DNA of 64,000 nucleotides from Brachypterus glaber (taxonomy: Eukaryota; Arthropoda; Insecta; Coleoptera; Kateretidae): contig OY294049.1 in the NCBI GenBank assembly GCA_958510825.1, positions 36,546,774 through 36,610,773 on the forward strand, read 5' to 3'. The position numbers and the translations under genes were made by a program. This document shows positions 43,986-55,359 of this stretch, one piece after another. Under the pieces are notes generated by a model. It worked only from the letters and a program-made list of their open reading frames with translations, did no database searches and had not been told where the DNA came from. Within the stretch, counting starts at the first letter, position 1; each line of letters starts with the position of its first letter.

Positions 43986-44462
43986 ACTAGATGAAACGTT
44001 GCAAGCATCCTGTCAAAAAATCGGCACTATTGTACACTAGAGCCATCTAGTTTGAAAATTTCAAACTAGGTGTTTTGTTTGATTTTAAATTCTGTATCTT
44101 TAAAACATTATATTCTAGCAAAAAACTGTATATAACATTTTTTATAGGGCATAAAAAGAGCTTTTATTTAAAACATAATTTTTTGAAATGGAGTTAGAAA
44201 TATGTGAGATATGCTAAAAAACCTTTTACTGCTTTAAACGCCAATATCTCCAAAACAATGTGTTTTAGGAAAACGATGTTTATAACATTTTATGACCAAT
44301 TTAAAATTATCTTTTATATAATTAACCAAATACAATAATAATTTACTGATTTCGACTCAGAATGGTCTAAAACGTCGAGAAATGTGAAAAAAACGTGGTC
44401 AAAGATTTTGACTTTTCGGCGAAGATTTCAATACTCTTAGTAGCACTAAGTGCCGATGTAAT
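43986..44462 (+). repeat. Dispersed repeat family A, internally deleted copy (A4)
   Basis: aactagatgaaacgttgcaa to tcaatactcttagtagcact then aagtgccgatgta, with the cagacagac tract and part of the body deleted near 44340. Confidence 0.75.
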
Positions 44463-44469
44463 TACAAAG

Positions 44470-45190
44470 CATTTATTATTCTTTCCGACTTATTAAGAAT
44501 TCTACTCCTGTTATCAAAAATTATGAAATTTTTGGCTTGTTAAACGCTATAGAAATATTTATTGCTTTGGATTCAAGAACAGCATGAAGGACCGGTATTT
44601 TTATTTTAAATTTGATTAAAATATAGCACATAATACAACAAATTTGCATACACAGAAAAAAATATTGTCTTAAATCAGGAATGTGTGATTTGGATATAAT
44701 GAAGAAAATATTTTCTCCTTTAAAGAAAAATTGTGCTTTAAATATGAAAGGATAAAAAAATTAAAAGCTTACAATAAAGGAAGTTTAAAAAAAAAATTGC
44801 TTTTGTCCGGTAATGAAACATTATTCAAAATTTAGTGTTAAGCTGCCTAACGATATGTAACAATTTAAAAATCTTGCTGATAATAACTTCAATACCAAAA
44901 GAAGAAAACAACAAGGACTCCTGTTCCTTAAATTCAATACCATTTCTCTATTAATATTCCACGTAGATGTATGTTGACAAAAGAAAAAGAATTTACCCGA
45001 TTTGACCTTATATACTAGGAAGTTCATATTCAATTCTTTCCGGTCCTTAACTTTTGTACGTTCATAGGTCAAATTTTATTACTTCTATTTTAATTTAAAT
45101 GCTACTCAGTCAAAAATAAATTTTACTAAGACAGGAATTTTTAATTTTAAACAAAACTATTATTTAAATATTCCATCAAATTTTCCAGTC
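44470..45190. other. AT-rich sequence, no gene seen
   Basis: The 83-codon minus frame at 44821 has no recognisable domain. Confidence 0.35.
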
Positions 45191-45208
45191 ATCGTACAGA
45201 GTGATATT

Positions 45209-45891
45209 ATTCATATGCCTTTAGCTCGGAACTGGTATATGAATGCCACAGCGAGCTATGTAAACTGGCTGAACATAACAAAGTAAATTTGATATGGGTA
45301 CCAGGACATCCAGGAATAGATGGTAATGAGAAGGCAGACCACCTGGCAAGAAAGGGGAGTGAAGCCGTACTCACAGGACCAGAACCGTGCTGTGGGGTAT
45401 CTTATTCCACTGCCAGACACGAGGTCAGGAAAATGTTGAGGAATGAACACCAGCAACATTGGATAGATGCACTTAAAATGAGGCACTCTAAACTCTTTCT
45501 AGGGGGGGCAACCAAGAAAAGAACCAGCTTACTTCTAGGCATGTCCAGGAGTCAACTGAGAGCAATAACGGGTATAATAACTGGGCACTGCTTACTGAAC
45601 AAGCAACGACACCAAATGGGACAGACTACGAGCCCCGTGTGCAGGAGATGTGGGGAAGGGGACGAAGAGCCCTACCACCTCATATGTGAATGTCCATCTC
45701 TAATAGGCCTAAGATGGAGGTACGTTGGGAACGATCTGCTGGAACCAAACGAGATCATGAACACTCCCCTGAAACCGTACCTGGACTTTATAAAAGAAAC
45801 AGGGATGTTATGAGGAGATCTGTGCGGTTAACACAAAGGTCCCTAGGGACCAGGTGTCGAGGGCAGTGAACCCCGTACTGAACTAAACTAA
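45209..45891 (+). mobile_element. 5'-truncated non-LTR retrotransposon with RNase H and zinc knuckle
   Basis: The coding part ends with TGA at 45811-45813 and starts mid-protein: SSELVYECHSELCKLAEHNK, then LIWVPGHPGIDGNEKADHLA, the RNase H C-terminal block. GH and the aspartate of NEKAD are catalytic-site residues. CRRCGEGDEEPYHLICECP (CxxC..H..C) follows, then a terminal helix. This places it among RNase-H-bearing elements such as the I/Loa/R1-like group (clade uncertain). It is inserted at acagagtgatatt, present at 45196-45208 and 45892-45904 as a 13-bp target-site duplication. The frame is open over the whole remnant, so it is young. The 3' end is aactaaactaaa. Confidence 0.93.
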
Positions 45892-45904
45892 ACAGAGTGA
45901 TATT

Positions 45905-46465
45905 GGGGTGACACACATCCATACTCATCAAATCTCTATTCACGCACATCTCTACTCACACATATCTCTACTCACACACAACTCTACCCATTGTCATTAT
46001 CGCCCATATGGGGGACATAGGGGAGCTTAGCCCCCAAATGTTGTTAAGCCCCCCCCCCAAATTAAACTATAAAAGTAAAATTACGGATATATTTTTTACA
46101 TAGGGGGCTCCAAACTTGGACCTGCTTACGCCTGTTAACGTCGATTGATTTTGACATTTCTTTGATTAGAACTAGGATGCCATGGCAAAACAAAGCACAA
46201 ACTAAATTAATTTAATATTTCTTCCGTAAATTAGCTTGTAAGTTTGGGAACGTTCAAGTATTACGTAACACAAATTTTGGTCATTTTGGACTTCAACTAT
46301 TAAATTAATTTAGTTTGTGCTTTGTTCCGCCACGGTATCCTAGTTCTAATTAAATAAATGTCAAAGTCAATCGACGTTAGTGATAATGAGTAAAGTTATG
46401 TGTGAGTAGAGATATGTGCGAGTAGAGATGTGTTTGAGTAGAGTTGTCGTGAGTAAAAAATATAT
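45905..46465. mobile_element. Foldback element with ctctactcacaca repeats in both arms
   Basis: The left arm repeats (atctctactcacacatat) are answered by gtgagtagagatatgtg on the right. Inner arms acgtcgattgattttgacat and tgtcaaagtcaatcgacgtt pair. The right half is interrupted by a TTACGTAA-motif repeat at 46248-46295, so it is another nested case. Confidence 0.85.
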
Positions 46466-47740
46466 AGGGGGCTAAAATTAAAAAAAAAAATCGAAAAATA
46501 AAAAAATAATAAGTGCTAAACATAATTTATCAACAAAAAATATATTTATTAAAAGAGTTAATCAAACTAAATTTGAAGTAGATCAATTTAAAAACTAAAA
46601 CCTACCTACATACATAAGTAGAAAATCAAACCAAAGAAAATTATTAATTTAAAAACTAAACGAATATAAGTATATACGTATAATGTACTGCCGAGTCTAT
46701 TGCTAAAAACATAATAGAGTTACTATTTCATTGTACCGATTTCCTTTTTACAGAATTTGATAAATAAAACATAGATTTGACCTTAATTAAAAATTTAATT
46801 CCGTATAATAAAAAAATCACAATAGCAATATTATGTCACTCGTCATATATGACGTTGCTTAATTTATAAACATAAGCTGTTGGTTAATACCCTTTTGAGG
46901 TCACAAATTGCTATTTTACGTAAAAAAGCACTTTTTTTGAAAAATGTGTTATAGGGGAAACTGTTTTATACTGGGACACTGTGCATAGTGGAACAACCCA
47001 AATAGCGTGCTTCCCCTAGTAGTTAAAAATTTAAATAAATTTTAGTATAACACCGCCATCTATTTTCGTTTGGAAAAAAATTTAAAAACCACACGCCTTG
47101 GTCTCTAGGTCAACTTAGTACTTTTGAGTGCACCAAAGTTTTTTTTCTGTTAATCATATCAATTGAAGGACATTGTGTTTATTTGATAACTTTTTGAGGA
47201 AAAATTACTTTTATTATAAGGATTAATTCTATCAAATTTGAAACTAATGTCCCCAAAAACAAAAAAGATATGAGGGTTTAAACTTTTTTAAAAAATGAAA
47301 AAAATATATTTTAATTTTTTTTTCAAAAATTTTTCGTTTTTCGCAAAAAAAGATCAAAAAAATATATATCTCGAATAAAAAAATAAATAAATCAGAATTA
47401 AAATTCAATTTTTTATATATTTGGCTTTCCAATTTTAAAAATTCAAAATTTTGAAAAGCCTTGTATTCGTGCAAAAATTTTCAATTTTTTTTCCGTATTT
47501 TTGCGTTTTGTGACGTTTTGTGTCGATATAAATCAATTTCAAGCAAAAAAAAATTGTCGGTCGATCGTTCTGTACGGGAAATCTTGTGTCCACGATAACT
47601 TAAGAACGCTTTAAGCCATAGACTTGAGGTTTGGCATACAGGTATGTTACCAAAAGTTCTCGCTTGGTATTGTTTTTGTTTGGGGTGGAGTAAGGGGGGC
47701 AAATGGGGAAAATACAATAATTTTACACAAAAATTTGAAA
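46466..47740. other. AT-rich sequence with family-B-like debris
   Basis: Words such as tttgaaactaatgtccccaa, cgataacttaagaacgcttt and gtcgatcgttctgtacggga resemble families A and B in style. There is no gene. Confidence 0.35.
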
Positions 47741-47744
47741 ATTG

Positions 47745-48225
47745 GAGTTTTTGAGGTTGCTGAAATCGAATATGAATAAAAAAAATTCAAAACTCCACCC
47801 CCACGAGTGTGAGGGGGTAAATATTTTTAAATATTTTCAATATTTTCGTCAAAATTGGTTTATAGGGGTTTTTGGGGACGACGAAACTGAATTTGATAAT
47901 AACATTTTTCCAATTCCATCCCATTAGGGGTGGGGGTAATTTTTGTGAAAGTTGGTAGGGGGTTTTGAGGTTGCTGAAAGTAAATCTCATAATAAAAAAA
48001 ATCCAACTTCACCCCCCGAGGGGTGGGGGGTAGTTTTCGTGAAAATTGGTATAAAGGGGTTTTTGAGGTAGCTAAAAGTGAATCTGCTAATAAAAAAATT
48101 CTAACTTAACCCCCTGGAGGGTGGGGGGTAGTTTTAGTGAACATTTGTATATTGGGCTTTTTGAGGTTGCTGAAAGTGAATCGGATAATAAAAAATCTAT
48201 TTAACGCGCGGAGGTGAAAAATGGG
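47745..48225 (+). repeat. Imperfect tandem repeat, about five units of 85-110 bp
   Basis: Each unit has ttgaggttgctgaaa(g/t), gaat(c/a)t...aataaaaaaa, then cacccc..gaggggtgggggg, and finally gtgaaaattggtataaaggg. Units diverge by 10-20 percent, more so toward the left. Confidence 0.85.
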
Positions 48226-50740
48226 AAAGCGATTTTACTGGGCAGTGTATTTTTTCTTAAACATAAATAATTAATCTTTTCTTAAGAACAACCATAAGAC
48301 AATAAAATATTTGTCTGTTTATTTAATAATTAATTAATAAATATAGCAAGGCCAACATCGTTATTCTCGAGGAAGAATTTTGCAGTAACTCAAGTAGCAC
48401 ATTCCTTAATTAAATTAGTGTATTTATTACTAACTGTTTAATAAAAATTTCCTTCTGAAAAGTCTAATATTATATAACTGCAAATTACACTCATCATCAT
48501 TTTATCAGTACTAAAACTGGTTTGAGGCAGTTCTCCACCCCACTGTATCCCCAACCCATTCTTTTATAACCCTAAAATTTCTACACTCTACACTCCTTGT
48601 TAATTATGAGCAGTATTCCATTCTAGACCTACCAACCTTTCTTTTAAATCCAGCTCGCTCTTTAAAATATCTTTAAATAAGCTCTTAGGCCACCATTTAA
48701 TCTCTTTGCCTAAGCGTACCTATGGAAAAACCATGGTTTATATCAGCACACAAAAAAAACGTATGTTTGATCCAACAATACTGTTTTTACTTTCATCGAG
48801 AAAAGTCTTGCGTTAGTAAAAAAAAATTTATTGCTTTTTTTTACGTTTTTCAAAGTTTTATATCCAAAAAATATCTCAGTCAGTCCGGGAAATTTGTGAC
48901 CACTATAACTCAAGAACGCGTCGAGCGAAACACTTCAAATTTGGACCATAGGTTGATAATCCAATGTTCTAGGCTGGGATTGTTTTTGGTAAAAATCATA
49001 GTGCGGTAAGGGGGCAAAGTTGGGTAAAAAGATTTTTTATCAAAAAAAAAAACATTTTTTTATTTATTTTTTTTTTACGAAAAAATAAACTTTTTTTGAA
49101 AAAATTTTAAATTTATTTTTTTTTATTTTTTTTTTGTTTTTGATTTTAACAAACCTAGGCCTATAGGGGTAAGTATTATTTTGTTGGCAGCAGTTTTTTT
49201 ATATAGTCAATGGATGAATTAACAACACTAGTGTTGGTTCAAACATAGGTCTATATAAATTATATCATGCCTGTTTGTTTGCACCGTAAATGGTGTAAAT
49301 GCCCTGTAATAATAATATGTCTCATGTTAAATGATGCCTATCTACAATATAAATATAAATCTACATTACATATCGTTTTAATTTTCGATTTAATTAATGG
49401 GTTTTCTCATGAATAAAATATAATCAATAGTCGATAAATGTATTTATAAAATCATTAAACTTTTGTCATTTTAGTTTATTTGTATATATACAAGAGAAAA
49501 CTCTTCACAGCACGTACACTGATAAAACACATAGGTAGAGAATATACATATAAATAAATATAGTATAGAGGAAATAAACGTTTGCGCAGGGTTCTGCGCT
49601 GCGTAATAACAATAGATAGAAAATTGACATCTAAACGGTAAAAATGGCGGTTCTACGTTGCCAACACCATTTCAACCGTATTATTTTTAATTATAAAAAC
49701 CAATAAATTTCCAATATTTTACTACAAATTTTAATAAGAACATTCAAAGGCAGCATAAATTTACATTCAAACTGTTTAAATGCAAGCAAACGTAAATTTA
49801 CATGGGTATGAGGTCCGACAACCCTGCAATATAATATAAATATTAATTTTGTGTAAAACATTTTATTTTTTGTACATAAAGTATATAGATACAACCTTTT
49901 AAAATAAGCTTGCAAAATTTTATTAAGTTTTGACAAAAATTAAAGAAACTGAATCAGGTTTTATCTCATCACTAAAAATGCATTTTTTCAAAAAAAAAAT
50001 ATATCTCAAAAACTATAAACAAAAGACCCATATAATGATATTAAAATAAAGGTATTTTTATGACAAGTAAGATGACATAATAAAAAATATACCATTCCAT
50101 TTAAAAAAATTAAGTCATATGTTACCCCCCTAGGAGGACCATCCTGTATATTCCAAAATATTTTTAGAATGTGCCCTTTTTAAAACCATACAACTTTTCC
50201 GTTTAAAGTTTTTCTTTAAAGTGGATTCTTTACTATATATCGACCGAGTCGGCTTCGATGAAACACCCTGTATATGTTAATAATAATTATTATTATTAAC
50301 TATTATTACTACTATTATTACTATTACTATTATAGTAATCCACTTTGGCAGGTAGGTATACTATGAAATGCGAAGTATTACATATCTTCTTAAATTCTAG
50401 TACGCAAAGGATGAAAGTATGTAAGTTATAAATAGATATTAAGTTTTCCAGTTATGTTAATTGAGAATTACATATTTACCTAATATAGAATCTGATTACA
50501 TAATATTTTACCGAAATAGACACTAAATGCAAAGAAGTCTCAGGGACACAGCTAACGCAAAATTCATCTTTGAGATGACTTACTTGTAGCCAATTCATTT
50601 TTCTTCATCGGAAATTCCGTCTTAGCGAACACGTTAATACCTTTATAGGCAACGAAATTTTATGGGGTAATTGGTAATACCAAAACGGATTCTTTGAACC
50701 AAACGAATATGGCTTATAGTCAAACGAATTACGATTTTGA
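48226..50740. other. AT-rich sequence with scattered repeat debris
   Basis: No exon is recognised. It contains poly-T runs (49040-49140), an (att)n tract (about 50280-50335) and a family-B end fragment (tgcgaagtattacatatctt, 50368-50390). Confidence 0.4.
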
Positions 50741-50742
50741 TA

Positions 50743-51194
50743 CAGGGTGTTCCAGAACCCACGGAAAACATTTTTAGAGATGATTTTACATACAAAAATA
50801 TGAAAATAAGTTCCTGTAAAGGTTTGTCCGGAGACCAGCCCTAAGGGAGCTACGTCCCTCTTAAGGGTGCATCTAAAAAAAATATTTTTTATTTAACATC
50901 GCTCCAAACCGCATAAACCACAGTAACAAATTTTTGCACATGCCTTAACATTGATAAAGGCTATCATTTTATGTACGTTTTAATTTGGTAATTTTAACCA
51001 GACCAGGGACGTGCAAAATTGGGGGGGGGCTCTGTTTGCCCAAAACTTTTTTATCTGTAATTTTTTTGACATTTTCTCAATGAAATATGATTATTTAGTT
51101 AGAAATACATAAAAAATGTGCTCACCGTAGAACCAACAGTTTTCGAGAAAATTTCAGTTAAAGAGATTTTTTCCGTGAGTTCTGGAACACCCTG
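50743..51194. mobile_element. Element with CAGGGTGTTCCAGAAC inverted ends
   Basis: acagggtgttccagaaccca and tgagttctggaacaccctgt are inverted and flanked by TA. The body words gttcctgtaaaggtttgtcc and gataaaggctatcattttat recur at 61796-62220, a second copy that keeps only the left end. Confidence 0.88.
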
Positions 51195-51229
51195 TATGTC
51201 ATAAATACCTGGTATAATAAGACACACCC

Positions 51230-51535
51230 CCCAAACATGCTCCAGTTGAGAAAATCCACTGCCCAGTTGGTAAAATTAGTGGCAAATTTCGGAAATTGTG
51301 TGGTAAATTTCGGTATATTGGTAGAAAGTTGGGAAAATTCAAGTAGTAGTAGTAGATTGGGTATTTTTTCAGAGTTGGGAGTCGAGTTGGAAAATTGGAG
51401 GATACAGTTGGGAATTTTTACAGAGGTAAGGACCTTTTTTTAGTCATCAAAATTATTCGTCAGGAAGTAAAGCTTTTTTTTATATTGAGTTAGAACCTAG
51501 AGCCCCTACCAATAGAATCGCTTCGAACCACCCCT
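51230..51535 (+). repeat. Degenerate G-rich repeat family D, copy 2
   Basis: ttgggaaaattcaagtagta, gaaaattggaggatacagtt and ttttttagtcatcaaaatta match 949-1400. An (agt)n tract lies at about 51342-51352. Confidence 0.6.
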
Positions 51536-51826
51536 GGCTACGGTATGCACTTATCAGGAGAAAAAATGGCCGAGGAAATTATTAAATTATTGGCGATGGC
51601 GCCAGCCTGATGGCAAGAATCGGTTCATGTGTACAACCATGTCATTACCAGTAGTCGGCGTAAACTCAGTTATGACTCATCAACGTTGAAAATAAACATA
51701 GAGACATAGGCTTACCGAATAATTTTGCCGAATTATTAGGGAAATTTTTATAAGGATCACTAAATCGAAACATTTGACGAATAATTTATTACACACAACA
51801 ATATTGACTATACATATTAACTATAC

Positions 51827-51831
<5 letters not shown>

Positions 51832-51909
<78 letters not shown>
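51832..51909. repeat. (TA)n microsatellite
   Basis: A pure dinucleotide tract of about 75 bp. It yields a YI-repeat frame that is not a gene. Confidence 0.97.
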
Positions 51910-51912
<3 letters not shown>

Positions 51913-52435
51913 CGAAAGTTTTTTATTTATCGTTAACTTTTTTCCCACCTTACTCGTCTAAATGTAATCATCATTAAAAAAAAATCAAGATAAAAAGAAA
52001 TAAAAATGTAAATATTTAAAACCTCGCGTCAACGCTAGAGTCGACGCGGCGCATGGAAATTCGCCGAGTACTGGTCATCACATAGTAGTATATTTCTGTA
52101 ACTGAGAAGCAGACGGGCGGAAGTCCACTGGTTTTACAATGGACTTACGCCCAAATGCTTCCCAGGTACAGATTTAACAATCTTACGAGAAAGTACATGG
52201 TTACTAAAAGTAGAATGTCCATAACGAATGGTATAATTTACTTAATTGAAGAAAATTCCAAAATTACCACATATTTGTGTCAAATACACTTATATTAGCT
52301 TTAAGGAATTTTTATAGCGCTAGGGAGTACCGCGGAAAGAACACAATAATGAAGGCATTCCTGTGATCGGAATGTCAAAATAGTTTACGTAACAAGTATG
52401 AGAAGCCAAAATAGTATTAAAACACTAATATCACG
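51910..52435. other. AT-rich sequence with one small hairpin
   Basis: gcgtcaacgctagagtcgac and the hairpin agtccactggttttacaatggact (about 52121-52144) are present. No gene. Confidence 0.35.
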
Positions 52436-52439
52436 ATTA

Positions 52440-52717
52440 TTATACTATTCACAGCGCGTAGCGCTAGAACAGTATTATACGGTAGTTTCGAATTTCCCAA
52501 AATCATCAAAAAACGTCCTAGCCAAAAAATTCTTGGATACAAATGTGTTTCATGAAAAAATAACAAACTTTGAAAATGTCCGTCCGCCCGTCAAAAAAAG
52601 GCCTTTTTTAAAAAAGATGTTATTTTTTTTGAAAATTATTTGGGAAAATGCAATATACCATGTACTGTTCATAGTATATAATGGAATGCGTAGCATTACA
52701 TAACTTCACGGCTTGTT
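52440..52717 (-). repeat. Dispersed repeat family B, internally deleted copy
   Basis: Both family ends are present (attcacagcgcgtagcgcta and aatgcgtagcattacataac), with about 370 bp of the middle missing relative to 43067-43710. Confidence 0.75.
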
Positions 52718-52904
52718 ATTATTACTATTATTACTAAATTGCAAAAAAAATACTGGTTACTTGGAACAAATCTACAAGATATTTCATTATTATGTCAAAA
52801 TGGGCAAAATAAAATTTCCAGGAAACCAAACCAAACCATAAACTACTTCCTTCAGGCTAGAGATCTATGAAGGAGATTTGGTGTTTTTTGACAGTTTGGA
52901 CGGA

Positions 52905-53635
52905 TTAAACCAACAAACTAATAACTCTTATTGTTCAGGCCTGAATATAAACTCCGCGCATTATCTATCTGAGTTGATGGTCATTTGTTTCTTGTTATTT
53001 GGTTGGCAGAATATATTTAGTTCCTTATGTAAGGTTTTCATCTTGTTTAAAATTTATTGTCAATCAAGACATTATTTTGACATTTATAAAAAAATTCAAA
53101 TAATTTGCTTTAGCAAGAAGAAATAACAAGAAAAGTGCATAAAAAGAAAACTAAAGCATCAATCTATAAACATTTTGTTCAAATGAAGTAATATAATGCA
53201 GTGCTCTATAAGTTTTTGAAGTAAACACTATAACAGAGAATTTTTTGGTAAAAATAATACTGGTCCGTAATTTTATTCAGGTAATGTTAAATTTAAGTTT
53301 ATAATAGCACTTTATGAATAAAAACTTACTTTTATTATAATTTTGAACAAAGTTTTACTTTTTAAACAGATTTTGTTATTATTTGTAAGAGGTAAAATGA
53401 CAGTCAATTTAACCTAAATGTTAAAAATTATCAAAAGCACAATGGGCTACAAAAATATTACTAAAAGTCATTTTTAAACCACTAATCATAGCTTCCTTGA
53501 TCCAATTTGTTACTCAGATAGATAATGCGCCGAGTATACCTACTATTTTTTTACAAACAAACCGAGATGTTGGCGATACTTTATATTAACGGTATGCGTA
53601 TTCTAGAGAGAAGAGTTGGATTAAACTAAAGAGCA
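52905..53635. mobile_element. Foldback element related to 235-507
   Basis: gcgcattatctatctgag (about 52957) pairs with ctcagatagataatgcgc (about 53513). Terminal words ggattaaaccaac / gttggattaaac also pair. The right arm shares the accgagatgttggcgatact block with 393-476. Confidence 0.75.
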
Positions 53636-53951
53636 ATAACATTAAGGATCTTTATTTTGGGCAAAATCGATGTAGATCTGTGTTGCTGTTACGGAAAAAC
53701 TTACTTCCCGTTAATTGTTTATAACTATTCGATTTTGTAATAATAATCAATGAATATGATTCATTTTAATAATTTCCGTGCCTCCGGTTTTAATGCAAAT
53801 TAAAAAAAAAACGTGTTAATGGAACATTAATAATTATTACTTACGTCAAAGGCACTTATAAACATGTTAAACTTATAATACTAGTAAAATTGGTTGAGTT
53901 GTGGGATATAGGCCAAAAAGAAAACAACGCAAAAAAACTTTTTTAACTAAA

Positions 53952-53989
53952 CCGACAGTTTCGTTTATTCTTTGTAAACATCCTCAGGG
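53952..53989 (-). ncRNA. Hammerhead-ribozyme-like core 1
   Basis: The minus strand reads CTGAGGA, stem GTTTA-loop-TAAAC, then GAAAC. This fits the conserved CUGANGA and GAAA boxes around helix II. The cleavage strand was not located. Confidence 0.4.
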
Positions 53990-54074
53990 TCGATTAAAGC
54001 GTAAAAGGCATTTTAGTCATAGACTTTTTTAAAAAACGCCACACGCTACGGTAAAATCAGTTTTGACTGACACA

Positions 54075-54435
54075 GTACTCTCCTGCTACAGATTCATTCA
54101 GACATATTTTAGATTTTAAGCTTTCACGGCCATTAAGAATTAAAGAACTTTCACTTTCGGGTTTAGACCGTGTTAATGGATTTTCACTTTCCGACGTTTC
54201 GTCTCTTACTACTAGAGACATCTTCAGGGATTAATCTGAAACTAAGTTTCGAATCAACTTGTGTCACTATTTATGACGAGTTGTTACAACTCGTCATAAA
54301 TAGTGACATTGTAATAGTGACAGAAAAAGTCCAAACGAAAATCCATTAACACGGTCTAAACCCGAAAGTGAAAGTTCTTTAATTCATTCAGACATTTTAT
54401 GTTTGAATTAATCTGTAGCAGGAGAGTACTGTATG
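54075..54435. mobile_element. Foldback element with hammerhead-like core in one arm
   Basis: cagtactctcctgctacaga against tctgtagcaggagagtactg, and gggtttagaccgtgttaatg against its complement at 54343-54362. The inner hairpin is atgacgagttgt-tacaactcgtcat. Not coding. Confidence 0.85.
54191..54229 (-). ncRNA. Hammerhead-ribozyme-like core 2
   Basis: The minus strand reads CTGAAGA, stem GTCTCT-loop-AGAGAC, then GAAACGTCGG. Penelope-like elements are known to carry such motifs; no Penelope protein is seen nearby. Confidence 0.45.
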
Positions 54436-54610
54436 TATGCTACGCAGCTCGGGATTTAAGAGTGCGAGGCTATAATAGTCTTCTCTACCGTAGTTTATAA
54501 ATTAGTTTTTTCACTACTAGCACTATTTAACTATTTTTATTCAAATAATAAAATAAATTATTAACAGAAATGATATTTCTTGAAATTTTCATAAAAATCA
54601 AGTAGCCTTG
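54436..54610. repeat. Half copy of the GAGCTGCGTAGC hairpin element plus flank
   Basis: gctacgcagctcgggattta to aaaatcaagtagccttgatc matches 9066-9245 at about 90 percent by eye. The left arm is missing. Confidence 0.7.
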
Positions 54611-54869
54611 ATCAATGACATTTGCACAAATAAATACTTTGAACTGACGTTTAAAAATTTAGTTTTTTTTTTATTTGTTTTCATAATATTTAGCTAATTA
54701 TTAATTTATTAATTGGTAATAATTATAATTAATTATATTTAATAAATACAAAGTTATTTAAAGCTATTTTCTTGAGTTTAATTAGTAAAAATTGCACAAA
54801 GAACCGAAACATCTAAAGTGACAGAAATCAATTGTTTTTAAAATTTACTCCTACTAGGAGAGAAATAGT

Positions 54870-55000
54870 ATATTATTTACCAAGTGAGAGAAGTTTAACA
54901 TTTTTGACCTGCGTCAAATTGCGGGATGAGCGCGCTAGCGCGAAGCCCGCAAGACGCGGTCTAAAATGTTAAATCTTCACTCACGTGGGAAATATAGTAT
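54870..55000. mobile_element. Hairpin element with GCGCGCTAGCGCG core
   Basis: taccaagtgagagaagttta then acatttt pairs with aaaatgttaaatcttcactc. The GC core is at 54921-54950. It is followed by ttttttcactaccagtaca, as the related element at 9019 is followed by ttttttcactactagcat. Confidence 0.75.
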
Positions 55001-55217
55001 TTTTTTCACTACCAGTACAATTAATTAGCTATTTATTTATTTATTTTACTAAAATTTAATGAAAAAGCTTATAAATTTAAAATATCACGCTGGCCGTTCG
55101 CGGCCATTAAAAAAACAAATGAATAACTTGACTATTCTGGCAGAAATTTTCTGGTGATCTGCTAAAATTATTAAGTTAGAAAGTGTTTCCGTGTTAAGTG
55201 TAATAAAATATATAAAA

Positions 55218-55350
55218 ATGAAAAGTGAAATGCAAAGTGATGATTCTGGTACTCCCCCAGAAATAAGGGGACAGGCGAAAACTGTAAGGGAGAATATATT
55301 GCCTCAAAAATCAATATATGGGGGTTGTACCTCTAGTAATCTATGATCCG
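55218..55350 (+). pseudogene. Possible N-terminus of a Crypton-type transposon protein
   Basis: The 43-codon frame reads MKSEMQSDDSGTPPEIRGQA, then KTVRENILPQKSIYGG, ending in TGA. A short acidic lead followed by xENILPxKSxxxY resembles the N-terminus of tyrosine-recombinase (Crypton-like) proteins of insects. Nothing downstream continues the match. It is tentative and rests on memory of the family pattern. Confidence 0.35.
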
Positions 55351-55359
55351 TACGGTAAT

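Noticed and set aside
51774..51977. 67-codon open frame with a long YI repeat
   Set aside because: It is the translation of a pure (TA)n microsatellite.
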